Counted from the first letter of the stretch, positions 1-10,822 are shown. The stretch: 45,977 nucleotides of DNA from Porogramme epimiltina (GCA_900155495.1 FTLJ01001049.1:1-45977); one strand, 5' to 3'. Notes: generated from the letters alone by a model not told the origin. Translations and numbers: made by a program.

Positions 1-139
1 GCCCCACCCCCTGTCGCCCCCGCCGGCCTCTGCACCCCACACCCGCTGCCGCCGCCCCTTGTTTCATCTCCGATCTATCCGGAATAGGCTCCGAGGACAA
101 TAAGTCAAGACTAGCCCTCCCGACGACACCGCTTCGCGC

Positions 140-146
140 TATATAA
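140..146 (+). promoter_or_regulatory. TATA box of the small gene at 260
   Basis: The heptamer TATATAA lies 114 nt before the ATG at 260, in a C-rich leader. Four other TATA-like boxes in this window lie 75-125 nt before clear start codons, so the spacing fits the local promoter style. The match is seen directly; its use is inferred. Confidence 0.45.
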
Positions 147-259
147 CCCTGCCACACCCCCTCCCCGGCCGCGCACTCGCACTCCAATCGATCGCCCGCC
201 AGGCCCACTCGCCTGTTCCGCCCCCTACCTCCACTCCACCGTCCACCACTACACACACG

Positions 260-460
260 ATGCGCGCGTTCGACAACCTGTACGAAGAGCCCGCGTTCGA
301 GACGACCGCCAAGGAGCAGTCCGTCGCCGCCGCCCTCGTCGGCGCAGCCGCCGTCGCCGTCGCGTCCACCGTCGCCGCCATCCAGTTCGCGGGGTCCCCC
401 GCGTGGTTGTCCGCTGCGTACGTCCGTACTTTCCCCCTCGCCCCCCGCGCCCCGCGCTGA
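260..460 (+). CDS. possible small single-helix membrane peptide, structure uncertain
   Basis: The ATG at 260 opens a 66-codon frame. Its first 25 residues are charged (start MRAFDNLYEEP). Residues about 23-45 are an alanine/valine-rich hydrophobic stretch able to cross a membrane once. A good donor, GTACGT, lies at 418 after 158 nt of coding sequence, so the frame beyond residue 52 may be intronic. Joining 418 to the acceptor CGCAG at 875-879 would end the protein almost at once (about 53 aa). A TATA box 114 nt upstream supports a transcribed gene. No family was recognised. The strand opposite carries an open frame with no promoter support. Confidence 0.4.
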   Translation: MRAFDNLYEEPAFETTAKEQSVAAALVGAAAVAVASTVAAIQFAGSPAWLSAAYVRTFPLAPRAPR

Positions 461-1295
461 CCTCGCCCCTCCCCCTCCTTCCATATCCCTATACCCCATA
501 CCCAATCTCCATCCTCCCCCTCACTCACCATTCTCCGCGTTCTCCCGCACGCCCGCGTACCACACGCCCGCCCGTCACCCGGCGCTGCACCGCATCTGCT
601 ACGACACCCTCCGGGCCTGATCGGCGCCGCGCGGCGCGCGACCCGCAGGCTTGCAAGCAGCCATTGATCGAGCCCGTCTGCCGCTGGCTCGGCGTCCCCG
701 CGGACTGAGCGCTGCAGGGCCCCACCACGCTGCGCAGCCCCCCGCCGGCTCCGAACCTAGCAGCTCCCCGCGCGCCTTCTGTCTCTCTGTCAGGGTGACG
801 GAACCTTGTGCGCCGGCCCTCGGTGCGTCCCTTGGCCGCCTGCGTGCGGCCGGTGTCTAACCTCATTCGCTCGCGCAGATAGCCCGACCGGCTTCGACCT
901 CCCTCCTTCCCCCCCCCCACTCTGTCCTTCCCGTCCTTCGCCGCCTTCGTTCGCCCTCCGTACGGCAGCCTCGTTGCCGTCGTCCCACTCACCACCACCA
1001 TCGCCACCACCACGTACACAGTCCCCGGGTTTCTCCATGCACGCCTCGCCTCTCGTTATCTGGTGCTCTCTCATCCATCTCATCTCATCGTTGCCGTCGT
1101 CAGCCCCGCATATTTATCCCACCCATCAGAGTCCCTCGTTGCCCCCTGCACGTTTGTATCACCACCGTTCCTCTCTCCTCTCCTCTCTCTCCCATCTCCT
1201 TTCGAGATTGCTCAACGCGTCTCGCACTCGCCTCACAGTCCTTTTCGCGCTCCCGCTGTAAACTTGCACAACGGACTCCGGATTGTAGGATATAA
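461..1295. other. no clear gene; GC-rich C-tract region
   Basis: Both strands are open in several frames because of high GC, but the translations are low-complexity (runs of proline, serine and arginine) and no domain is seen. A CGCAG acceptor at 875-879 could belong to an intron of the small gene at 260. The rest looks like leader or intergenic C/T-rich sequence. Confidence 0.3.
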
Positions 1296-1625
1296 CTAGG
1301 AGCTTGTATGCATATATACATAGTGGCCCGTCCTCCTCCCCCGGCGCGCCCCGGGCCGCCGCCCCAGCGAATCCATTCGTTCCTCTATTCTGCTTTCTGA
1401 GGCGTGCATGACGAGTGCCCGAATGGTCTCGAACGGCGCTGCTCCCGTTCCCCGCTCGTCGAAAAGCTCGAACACTTTCCCCAGTTGAGCCAGAAACAAG
1501 TACCGCAGCGCGTTCGCCGCTGCAGCACCCCCGTGCACAGAACCGTCGGCACAAAGCCTCTCCGCCTCTTCCAAGTTCCCCGCAGAGCTTCGCGAACGGC
1601 CCCGCAGCGGCGTAAGTACTAACAC
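1296..1625 (-). CDS. weak candidate coding exon, unknown protein
   Basis: The minus-strand frame contains an alternating charged and hydrophobic segment (about 1400-1570) that would form amphipathic helices, including LRYLFLAQLGKVFELFDERG. The two sense-like plus-strand frames here are arginine/proline rich and look like shadows. There is no ATG at the upstream end, so if real this is an internal or last exon reached by splicing. A GTAAGT on the plus strand at 1612 weakens the strand assignment. No family was recognised. The stretch 1626-2012 that follows shows no convincing gene. Confidence 0.22.
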   Translation of the reverse strand: MLVLTPLRGRSRSSAGNLEEAERLCADGSVHGGAAAANALRYLFLAQLGKVFELFDERGTGAAPFETIRALVMHASESRIEERMDSLGRRPGARRGRRTGHYVYMHTSS

Positions 1626-2012
1626 ATCCTCACGCGCCCCGCAACGGCCTTACAGAGACTGTAGACACCAGCGGGGCGCACGTGCAGGACGGGCCAACCG
1701 CCTTCGCGCGCCTCACGGGGGAGAGGACGAGAGGGGGGGAGACATTCCGCGATCGGGCTTTGCACAGTGCGCGCGGACCAATCGCGCGCTGCGATGAGCT
1801 GGGATCTGCGCGTCGCAGCGGGGGCTTCGAGGGGTTCGCGCTTCGAGAAAGCTCGACAAGCGACGACGTCGACGGGGGGTGCACCGCCTCGCGGCGTATC
1901 GTGGCGCGTAAACGGATTGTGTGAGTGTGAGTGCGGGCGCGCGGGGGATCGGAATCGGAGTCGGCGGAGGAAATGAAATCGTCGTGGCAGGGAGTGGGGA
2001 TTCATTTTAGCC

Positions 2013-2603
2013 TCAGGCGCGAGGAAGGAGGGGGCTTTGCGGGTCGTGCGGCAGCAACCCTTCTGCAATTGAGCTCGAATGCGAGTGCTGAGCATGTGAA
2101 GTTAATTGTGTGGGGGTCGCACCAATATCGCCCACTTCGAATACCACCCCGCTAGAGCTCCGACCAATACGGCGCCCCACTGAGCTCTCAGGGGGACCAT
2201 TGCCAATCCCCCTCAAGTGCACAGCGCTCATGTTCCTCTCGCGCTCCGATCCGTCGTCTTCTCGACATGGGGCCAGACCAGTCAGAAGTCGGATGTCTCT
2301 CCGCCGACCCTGGGCGATCGACACGAGCGCGCCCGAAGCGCGATCGGTATCGACGTCGTCGCAGCTCTCGAGGCCGATAAGCACCCGCGCGAACTTCGAA
2401 GTAAGTAGTTCGTGATGCGCCGGCCACGAGCCCTCGGGAGCCTCCACGAACACCGCGAGAAGCTCGAGGGGCTCGTATCCGCGAGAACCGTTCAAGCTTC
2501 CAGGAGGGGAGCTGTGGAGACTAGAGACTGCGCGATCTACGCGGGTGGACAGGGCCCGGGGAGTGCTGGTGAGGGCACAGCAATTTGGAGTGCGTATCTT
2601 CAA
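2013..2603 (-). CDS. weak candidate coding exon, unknown protein
   Basis: A 196-codon minus-strand frame. Its central part (about 2300-2500) reads like a folded domain, with segments such as GYEPLELLAVFVEAPEGSW and LLTSKFARVLIGLESC and mostly G or C in third position. The rest is compositionally simple. The plus strand has a competing 101-codon frame at 2110-2415, so strand is not certain. It lies directly downstream of the HET gene on the same strand, and an intron-like signal at 2938-2875 could connect them. 2604-2944 holds only that intron-like signal. No family was recognised. Confidence 0.22.
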   Translation of the reverse strand: MKIRTPNCCALTSTPRALSTRVDRAVSSLHSSPPGSLNGSRGYEPLELLAVFVEAPEGSWPAHHELLTSKFARVLIGLESCDDVDTDRASGALVSIAQGRRRDIRLLTGLAPCREDDGSERERNMSAVHLRGIGNGPPESSVGRRIGRSSSGVVFEVGDIGATPTQLTSHAQHSHSSSIAEGLLPHDPQSPLLPRA

Positions 2604-2944
2604 TCACTGGGCGACGACGAGTCGAGGAGACTATCAGACTCAGACTTTTTGCGGGTTTCCCGGTCGGCGCGGAGTTGGAGGGGCGGATGGGGGGAGAGAA
2701 AATCGCCGGTTCGTCATTGGTCCCCCCCTACAGGCAGAAGGTGACGGAGGAGAGCAGAAGATGGACGAGAATATCTCGGAGCGGGGGAGGAATAACGCAA
2801 TAGATTTCGCGTGCGTGTCGCTGATGACGAAACGGAGTGTACATTAGTCCGGAGAAGTCTGTAGGTACTAAGCACTGTGTAAGGAGAACGGAGTCAGCGG
2901 AGGCAGACAAAGATCAAGGCTTAGGAGGGTGCACTTACCGAACG

Positions 2945-5521
2945 CTACCTGCGCACGCAAAGCCGCACCGCATTTTGTATCCAACGGCCTACGGAAGAGG
3001 TCATAGTGGCACCGCGATTTGGACTTCGTCCAACCGCAGAAGGGGCGGGCTCCAGGGATGGGGCTCTGGGACGCGTCTCCCCACTCAGCGCAACCGCGGT
3101 GTCGGACACAGCGCCGGAGGGTGGGACCGCCGGCCGCGGGACGACGCACATCCTCGCAAGCTCCCGTAGGCTCCTCCGCGAGTCCGCAGACCCACCTCCT
3201 ACCTCCCCACCGTTGGCGCTCGCGTCTGTGGGCGCGCCCGGGGTAATCCTATGCACAGCGGCGTCGTCCGCGAGGCGGCGGTACACGCGCCCCCCGAGGC
3301 GCACGTCGACGAGGTGCCGCTCGCCCGTGTTCGCGCGCGTGAACGTGAGCTGCACGCTCCGCTCGCCGTCGCCGAACGTGCGGGTCCCGTGCGGCCACTC
3401 GTGCAGCGCGTCGCCCCGGCGCCGCGCGCGCCTCGGGCGCGCATGCGCCGACGCGGGGCTTTTCGAGACGGGGTCCGGGGGTGCTGAGGTCGCGTCGGGG
3501 GCGGACGCTGCGGTAGGTTTGCCATTCGTCGAGCGGGATAAAAGAGTCTCCAAGCGCGAGTCGAGGCCGTCCACGGCAGTCAGGTTGGCGATGGCGTCTG
3601 CTGAGCAGGGCAAACGGGCTTGGGCGGCGCCGAGGGAGCAGGCCGCCTTCCTGTCGGGCACAGAGACGTTCGCAGTCGCCCACGGGACGCCGTTCCGGAG
3701 GCCGATCGCGATACGGAAGCCCTCTCGCGCGTTCGTGCGGTGGCGGAACGCGAAGCTCGCGACGGCGGTGGGCGCGTCGAGCCCGATCTTGAGCTTCCAG
3801 CTGGGCAGGTGCGCCGCGCCATCGCGCCCGCCCCCCTTCCCATCCCCGCCGCCCGCGGAGCCCTGGACGAGCTCAAACCCGCCCTTGCGCAGCTCGACGT
3901 CGAGCCAGCGCGGGAACACGAAGCGGAACGTCTTCACGCGCGCCCGCTCCGCGCCCTCCGCGCCGTCGCCCAGCGCGCGGAACGCGTGCCCCTCGGGCGA
4001 GCGCGACGACGCGCGGTGCGAGACGTACAGCTCCTCCCAGCGCGCGGCGAGCGTCCCCGCGTCGGCCCCGCCGAGCGCGTGCGCGGCCCACGGCGCGTGC
4101 GCGAGGCGGTAGCGCAGGCGCGCCCACGGCGCCTCGCCGCAGACGGTGATGCCGACGTGGTACCGCGGGCGCTCGGGCTCGGTCGGGAACAGCCTGCGCC
4201 GCAGGAGGAGGCCGATTGGGGCTGGGGGGCTTGAGGGAGCGGGGGGCTCAGAGCGGGTGCGCACGGATGCGGAGGGTGGGGAGAGGGAGTAGGAGGCGCG
4301 TGCGGGGGGTGGTTCGGAGGGCCCGCTGAACTGGCAGGCCAGTACGGCGATGGCGAGGGCTTGGCGACCTTTGGATCCGGAGATGACGAGGAGGCGCGAC
4401 CGGACGCCTTGGGTTGTGACGGTGAAGTCAGGGAGGGAAATGCGGTTGATGGAGGGATTCGATGGAGTTGAACGACGGCCCTGTGCATACACGGGAGGGG
4501 GATAATGAGTTCATATGGAACGAGCATATACATAGGACGAACTTGCCTTGCGAGAAGGAGGTTCGAGGTTGAGAGCCGTAATAACATGCTTCACGGCAAC
4601 ATGCATGGGAATGGGCACAATGTTCCCTGAATGGAGGAAAGCTGCAGGAGAGGGCGCAAACATATGGCTATCGTCGTGGTTGTTGCTATACACCAGCTTC
4701 TCGCGAAAAAGCGACGCGTGCGGCGGCACGACATGGCCCCATGCGAAGAGCGTTTGGTCAGACGTCCTCTTCAGGATCTCTTCCTGTAGTCTCCGGAACG
4801 AGCGCCGGCCTTCTCCGTAGACGGTGGGCATGTGGACGCCAAAGAGGCCCATGAGCGAGTACGCCTCGTCTTCGATACGCGTCGTGGTGCGTCCCGAAGC
4901 CCACCACATGCGGCGGGCAACGCTGATGTCAGCCACGGCCCTGCGGAAGGTGAGCACGTCCGCGTCGACGCCGGTGATGACCTCGAGGAGGACGGCCATG
5001 CTCGCTTTTGTACCGATGACGCTCCAGTCGCGCGCAAGGAAGAGCACGGTGCGCGGTGCGATGAGCTCTTGTAGGGTCCAGCCACGAGTGAACCACTTGC
5101 TGTTGCGGAACTCTCGAGGGACGTCGGAGCGCGTGGAAGACGAAGATGCGGGGTCCGAAAGAGCTTGTGTCGGACCCGGAACGTCGTGAAGATACGCGTA
5201 GCAGACCAAGGCTTGCGAGTACCATGCAAACATAGAGTTGATAGCCTCGGAGAGTTCAGCGCTGCTCGTGCGGTCGATGCAGCATGTATCGATCCAAAGC
5301 CATTCGATGCCGTGCGACTCTGCAAGAATACAGCATTCGCGCACTTTTGGGGAAGCGTGGTTGCGTGGGATGCCAATATTGGTGCCGCGCAGAGCATGGA
5401 GCTCGTGGAAGGTCATCTCGCGGTCTTGCCAAACATGGGAGAGGACGGCGTAGCCACCCTTGACATCACTTGGACTGTTAAAGTATTCGAGCTCCCCCGT
5501 GCTTGTGCGGATGAGCCACAT
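2945..5521 (-). CDS. HET-domain (heterokaryon incompatibility) protein
   Basis: Two exons, 5521-4547 and 4480-2945, give 836 aa. The HET domain (PF06985) is at the N-terminus: AVLSHVW near residues 25-31, the block around ECCILAESHGIEWLWIDTCC (62-81), YAYLHDV (108-114) and RGWTLQELIAP (146-156). After the intron the frame resumes with FTVTTQGVRSRLLVI, the continuation usual for basidiomycete HET proteins, which fixes the splice. The intron is GC-AG (AAG|GCAAGT). The 500-residue C-terminal region is not a recognised NACHT, NB-ARC or WD40 module. HET proteins trigger non-self recognition and cell death in filamentous fungi; that role here is inferred from the domain alone. The start gives the usual MWL opening. 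The last 60 residues are low-complexity, and the true 3' end could differ (intron-like signal at 2938-2875). Confidence 0.85.
4481..4546 (-). other. GC-AG intron in the HET gene
   Basis: Read on the minus strand the exon end is CTCGCAAG, followed by donor GCAAGT and acceptor CACAG, 66 nt, phase 0. The nearby GT at 4541 (GTTCGT) would shift the frame out of the conserved FTVTTQGVRSRLLVI block, so the GC donor is required. Confidence 0.8.
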
Positions 5522-6004
5522 CTTTTGGATGTGCTTTAGCCCTGTGTGAAGCCGATTCAGTTAGTGAGGAGCGTCCTTTCAAAATCGCGCAAGTTACTTG
5601 GCGGCAGATTGTGGACGGTTCTAGCCGTCACACTTACCCTAGTTAACAACGAGGCGACGCGGGAAGAGGACAGTTTGGCGGAGGATAGTTCGTTTGAACT
5701 TGATGACGACTAGATCACATCGAAGACCACAAGAGGCGCGCAACTGCCAACAGGCCGTCTATGACGAAGTTGACATCAGCACGAGGCATATCGCCGGGTC
5801 AAGGCCCATGTGCGCCAGGCAAGATCTGATATATAAGGACACTGGAGTGGGCTGAATGAGTTCGATTGGTTAGCTTCAGAGCAGTTGGAAACGCGATTAA
5901 GGCGAAGGATGAGGGGCTCCGTGACCTCGAGGAAGTGCGCGGTTACTAAGAGGTAACTTTGGCGTTATAATGGCTATATATATACCAAACAATTGTTCCG
6001 CAAC
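5522..6004. other. intergenic: HET promoter and tRNA upstream region
   Basis: No coding frame is convincing. A plus-strand TATATAAGG lies near 5830 with no gene behind it. A TATATATATA run near 5974-5984 precedes the tRNA gene by about 20 nt. Confidence 0.5.
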
Positions 6005-6076
6005 GGGCATTTGGCACAGTGGTAGCGCGCACGCTTCGCATGCGTGAGGTCCAGGGTTCAATCCCCTGAATGTCCA
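6005..6076 (+). tRNA. tRNA-Ala, anticodon CGC
   Basis: A 72-nt cloverleaf without intron. The acceptor stem GGGCATT pairs with AATGTCC. The anticodon stem CACGC/GCGTG encloses the loop TTCGCAT (anticodon CGC, codon GCG). The T arm is CAGGG-TTCAATC-CCCTG and the discriminator is A6076. The G3-U70 pair, the main identity element of alanine tRNA, is present. A T4 tract at 6097 can stop RNA polymerase III, and an AT-rich TATA-like run lies about 20 nt upstream. CCA is not encoded, as usual in eukaryotes. Confidence 0.95.
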
Positions 6077-6096
6077 TGTTTGTAAACTCAATGTCA

Positions 6097-6100
6097 TTTT
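6097..6100 (+). terminator. RNA polymerase III T4 terminator
   Basis: First run of four T after the tRNA, 21 nt past the discriminator base. It is the minimal Pol III stop. The rest of 6077-6443 up to the next ATG shows no gene. Confidence 0.55.
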
Positions 6101-6443
6101 GGTTGACAATGCTGTCGTGGGCTTATTCTTGTCGACCCGATTGAGTTTCGGAGATCTATTTCTTCTCAGGCAATTTTTTCATCTGGAAGTCTGTGGAGGG
6201 TGATGTATTTGTTCCAACTTCGCGTAGGCAGAAGTCCGTGATTCTCGGTGCAGGCGTTGTCTCCTTTCTTGTTCCTGACCCCTCGTTCATCCCGCTGTGT
6301 CACCTCCCCCTTTTATCTCAAATAATCTGGCGGACAATCTGGGTTCTACATTCTCAACGCGGTGCAGAGAACGCTCGTTTCGTCGAAGTCGCATTCCAGT
6401 GTCCGACGCCTATGTTTTTCGACGGTTCATAACAAACTTCATT

Positions 6444-8721
6444 ATGTCAACTTCTGAGACAGCCGCCCTCTCGCCTCCGCCGAAGGCCAAGGATGATGAT
6501 GTCGAACAGTCAAAGAACAAGGCTTCTACTGGTCTCAAGAAAATACCGCCTTACTGGTACCCGTACACCACAATGGCGAAAGGACGGTGGCTTGGTCGGG
6601 AGATCCTCGAGGTGGTGTCGACTGAGTTCCGAGATCGGTCAATGGAATTCTATGTATGTACATCATCCTATGAAGGGCCGTCTTCCAAGATTTCATGTGG
6701 TATTCGTGCACTAGTGGCTTCTGTACACACCACAACCCAGCCTTCTGTTGAGTCGGTGGGCTTGCACATTGCGCACACGACGCGGAAGACGGTTCCGTGT
6801 ATGTGTTGGTTCCATCAGACAATAACTTCTTGCAACTTCAGAGGTACGCTCTTGAGTCTGGAGTGACAACGGTCAACGGCCAAATCGCAAAGCCGGACAC
6901 CATCATTCGAAACGGGGATAGGATCGAGTAAGTACTGCTCCCTGTGATCGTTTTCTTGTTACCCATACCCCCTGCGCAGAAATGTGTCCCATCGTCACGA
7001 ACCTGCTGTAACGTCGACGCCGGTGCGGATCGTACTTCATGACAAAGAACGCCAATTCATAGTCATAGATAAACCTGGTTCGATAGTACGTCGTGGATGT
7101 GTCACTTGGACAGAACGCAAACATCTCACAAAACTTTCTACAGCCAGTACATGCCGCAGGAAGGTACTTCCGTAATAGCCTTATCGAGATCCTGAAGAAC
7201 GACTTTGGTTTTGAGAAGACGTACAGTACGTCTACCTCTGCTTGTAGTTTTGCGAGCTCGCTTATTCACCAGCGACCCCCAGCTGTAAATCGACTGGATA
7301 GGCTCACTTCCGGCCTGATGATCCTTCCCTTAAACCCTACACTGGCAAACATCTTGTCCCGCGAGTTCGTGAACGGAGAGGTCAAAAAGGAATACATTGC
7401 GCGTTGTAAGGGTGAATTTACAGAGTGCGTATCATCGCAATTCGCGTCTTACAACACTGACGTCCGTCAAGGGAAGAGATTACGTGCGAAGAGCCCCTTT
7501 TGACCATCGATAGACAAATGGGACTTAACGTCGTGCATCCCGAGGGAAAGGTCAGTATAATAGGCACGTCGGGGGCGTCCATTCTAACGATTGTTTAGTT
7601 TGCCAAGACGATCTTTAAACGGATCCGATATGACTCAAATACGGACACGAGCGTTCTCCACTGTGAGCTCAATCCATACATTATATGTAACTTTTGCTTA
7701 CTGTCTTGTACTAGGTCGCCCCCAAACAGGCCGATGTATGCTCCAACCCTTCCTTGACACGATTCACTGCTGACCACGCGATTATAGCCCACCAAATCCG
7801 CGTGCATCTCCAATATTTGGGACATCCTATCGCAAACGATCCAATATACTCCGATGCCAGAATTTGGGTGAGAAGCTTATCCCTCTTTTTCCTCGTACAC
7901 ATCGCTCACATGGGGCACAGGGTGAGAACCTGGGCAAAGGCGGTATCGATATAGCTCCAAGTGAAGAAAGAGAAGCTCCGCAAGCACCTGCGCACCTCCA
8001 ATTTGATCCGTCTACCAACCCAGAGTCGCTCGGCCACCCCCTTGACGGTTCCAAGCGCCAAGATGGCGAGGCGATCGACGTGGAAGAGGGCCTCCCAAAA
8101 AGAAAACTTTTGCCTCGCGAAACCGGCCACGACATCGGCATGTGCTCCCCCGTCCCCCTTTCCGCCGAGGCGGTGGGCATCATCACGCGCTTGCGGAACA
8201 TGAAGGACGAGTCCGAAGACTGGGGGCGCTGGCGAGACGTCGTCTTCCGCACAAAGGCTGCGCTCGCCCCTCGGAACATCGAGATACCACCTTCTCCGCA
8301 CCACACCAGGCGCAGGCGCAGGCGCAGGGGAGCGGCTTCTGCTTCGACTCCCGAAGATACCACTGTGTCAGAACCTGTAGCGTCTGACGCGACTTCTTCA
8401 CCAGCTGATGCAGACGTTCGCGAAGACCAGCTCACCGCCGAAGACGTCGCCAAGATCGCCACCGACACCACATCGCCCGCACCGGAGTCGACTTCCGCTA
8501 CGGCCACCGAAACACCTGTGCCAGCGACGCTGGATCCACTGTCAGACCCAGACGGCATGCACTACTGCCCGGAGTGCTTTGTCCCGCTTCATCCCGACCC
8601 GAAGCCGGAATCGCTCTATATCTTCCTGCACGCAATGCGATACACAACTAGCTTAGGGGAGTTCGAGACGCAGATGCCAGAATGGGCGGCCGAGGGATGG
8701 GAATGGGATCGCTCGGCATAA
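6444..8721 (+). CDS. Pus9/Rib2-type tRNA pseudouridine synthase (RluA family)
   Basis: Ten exons: 6444-6653, 6842-6927, 6980-7085, 7144-7225, 7283-7424, 7472-7550, 7599-7662, 7715-7735, 7788-7867 and 7921-8721, giving 556 aa. Residues 30-290 form an RluA-family synthase: [15 protein letters not shown], an S4-like stretch, [16 protein letters not shown], the catalytic RLDRLTSG with Asp at about 167, and [18 protein letters not shown]. The family makes pseudouridine at position 32 of tRNAs (Pus9 mitochondrial, Rib2/Pus8 cytoplasmic). The fungal C-terminal block around [20 protein letters not shown] is present, but no deaminase domain like that of yeast Rib2 is seen, so it is closer to Pus9. Unusual points are a 21-nt exon, a run of arginines near residue 410 and a low-complexity Thr/Ser/Ala segment. 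The start is the first ATG in frame with the conserved N-terminus. Confidence 0.9.
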
Positions 8722-8936
8722 GGCAAACGAAGGATGTGGGCGTGTGGTAGGTAAACTCGTCGGGCAGGTTTTTGCGAACCGAGGGCTAATTCTATGATGT
8801 GTTGTGCTGTAGATGTTACAGATGACCGGTCTATCTAGACATAGGCAACGTGTACTTTTGAATCCTACCAAATCTACTTGTAATCCCTACTCGAGTCTAT
8901 TTTGATAATCGATACTCGTGCCATCGTAACCTACGC

Positions 8937-10822
8937 TCAGTCTTCATCCTCGTCCTCCCTCACCCAGGTATCTGCCGGAAGGGGAGTGGAGACGAAGAAG
9001 ATCCCAATGCTCATAAAGATGAGGACGACGTAACCCAAGTTCCCACCGAGCCAGTTATACTCCAAAGACGATGCAAAGAGCGATGTCGACGCAGCGGGGC
9101 CGATCGCGCGCATGACGGACGCGAGGAATTGCGCGACGCCGTTCACTGCGCCCAAGGAGCGGCTGCTTGGCGCCGAGGACGTCACGTACATGAAGACCGC
9201 ACCTGTATCAACACTCTGTCAGCATCGTTCCCTTCCAAACCGGACTGCCAGCGCGCCACTCACCAAAGGCCATGTCCATAATGCACACCATCGCGAGCTG
9301 GAGGAACACGAGTGCCCACACCGTGTACGTCACGCCGCCGTGTGCACGCGCAACGGCGTTCATGGTCGGGAACAGTGCATACAGGGGCACGAACGCAGCC
9401 ACCCCGACCTGGTACACACGCTTCGCTCCCCACCTGTCGATGGCAGGTGCGAAGAAGAGTGCCTGAAAGAGGCCGTCGAGTACGCCGAGCGAGCCGAGAA
9501 TCGCGCCAATTGCGGCGGGTGCGAGCCCGAGCCCGCCTAGCGCGATTGGTGTCGAGAGGAAGAGCGGCAGGAAGGCGATGAAGGCAATGTCTGCGAGCGC
9601 AAGTGCACCGTAGTTGGCGACCGAGAGGACCACGGGCCTTGTGAGCACCGTGCGAAGTGGTGGTGGCCCATCGGTAGTGGTTTCGCTGGGGCTTGGGGAG
9701 CCGTCTGCGCAGGAGACCTCTGAGCGGCGCCCTCTTCGTAGGGTCTGTGGGATATAGTAAGAGACGAGACAGGGATAGACGAGGTAACAACGAATTTTAC
9801 CTCCTTCAGGAAGATGGCGGTGATGATGAAGCAGAACGCGCAGAACGCGGCAGACACGGCACAAGGCAGGAAATACGGATACTCGATCCAGAAAGGGTGC
9901 GAGAATACGTTCGGCCACCTGTCATGAGGCCTCGCGAGCTGACCTCCAATCATAGGCCTGTACACGTCGACCAGCAGTGTGAGTTACCACTCAGCGGGTT
10001 GAATGGGGCCACGTACGCCATAGTCGCCCCAATTGCCCACGAGACAGGGATGCACGCAAACCCTTGGGCCATATTCGTCGAGTCGGTAAGTTCTGCGTCA
10101 CCAAGATCAGCACGCCATGAGCTCTGAAGTGTACGAGTAACCGACCTCCGATCACGCTCTTCATAACACCAGTATTGCCGTTCAACATCCCAACGATGCT
10201 ACGACTATGCGGCCCGGGGTAAACACGTGCCCGAAGCTACGAACATGTGGGACGGTGTGGTGACTCACCTCACGACTAAGCCTAAGAAGGTCTTGGAGAG
10301 ACCAAAACACGCCATGGAGATCGTCAAACCAAAGAGACCGATGAGCAACACGGGCTTCCGACCGATGTGGTCCGAAAGTCGCGCCCACTGGAACACGAAC
10401 AGCGCCTCCGTCGCGAAGAATATAGACTCCTGCACACATCCTCGACCATGAGCACGTTTTCGTCACTGAGGAGGCTTCGACGTACGATCATCCCTGCGTA
10501 GTACCCCACCTTCCTCTCGTCGCCACCCGTAATGTCAAGCTCGCTGATCAGCTGTGGGCAAGGCACTCAAATGTCAGCTCCGATATGACGTATCTATACA
10601 ACCACGGAGACCTACCTGGTTGATGAACGGGAAGATGCAGTGGCCAGACATCGGCTCGGAGAGATGCAGGAGCATCACGATCCCCATCTGCAGCCTCGGC
10701 AGAGGCGTCCGCGTCTTCTTCTTTCGCCCCGTAGATGACTTCAACGTCGAGGAGGTCGAAGCAACCGAGTCGGACGACGCGACTGGTGCGAGGAGGGGAC
10801 GGGTCTCATCTAGCACGTCCAT
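8937..10822 (-). CDS. major facilitator superfamily transporter
   Basis: Eight exons: 10822-10616, 10551-10486, 10429-10269, 10204-10146, 10092-10017, 9957-9801, 9744-9264 and 9202-8937, giving 490 aa. The first helix begins after TPLPRLQMGIVMLLHLSEP. The MFS loop 2-3 motif RLSDHIGRKP is at about 108-117. A long cytoplasmic loop follows helix 6, then six more helices, and the protein ends in an acidic tail (VREDEDED). It resembles fungal transporters related to yeast YCR023C and plant ZIFL proteins. Substrate is unknown; a drug or metal-chelate efflux role would only be analogy. An N-terminal dileucine (ETRPLL) could direct it to the vacuole. It converges with the pseudouridine synthase, 215 bp between stop codons, with no gene between. 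Confidence 0.9.

Noticed and set aside
2110..2415. 101-codon plus-strand frame ending near a GTAAGT
   Set aside because: Ser/Arg-rich without domain; the GTAAGT at 2401 could be a donor but no partner exon was found. The opposite frame looks slightly more protein-like, so neither is firm.
3006..4112. 368-codon plus-strand frame opposite the HET gene
   Set aside because: It is the GC-driven antisense of the HET C-terminal exon; its translation is Arg/Ser/Pro-rich and has no motif, whereas the minus frame continues the HET protein.
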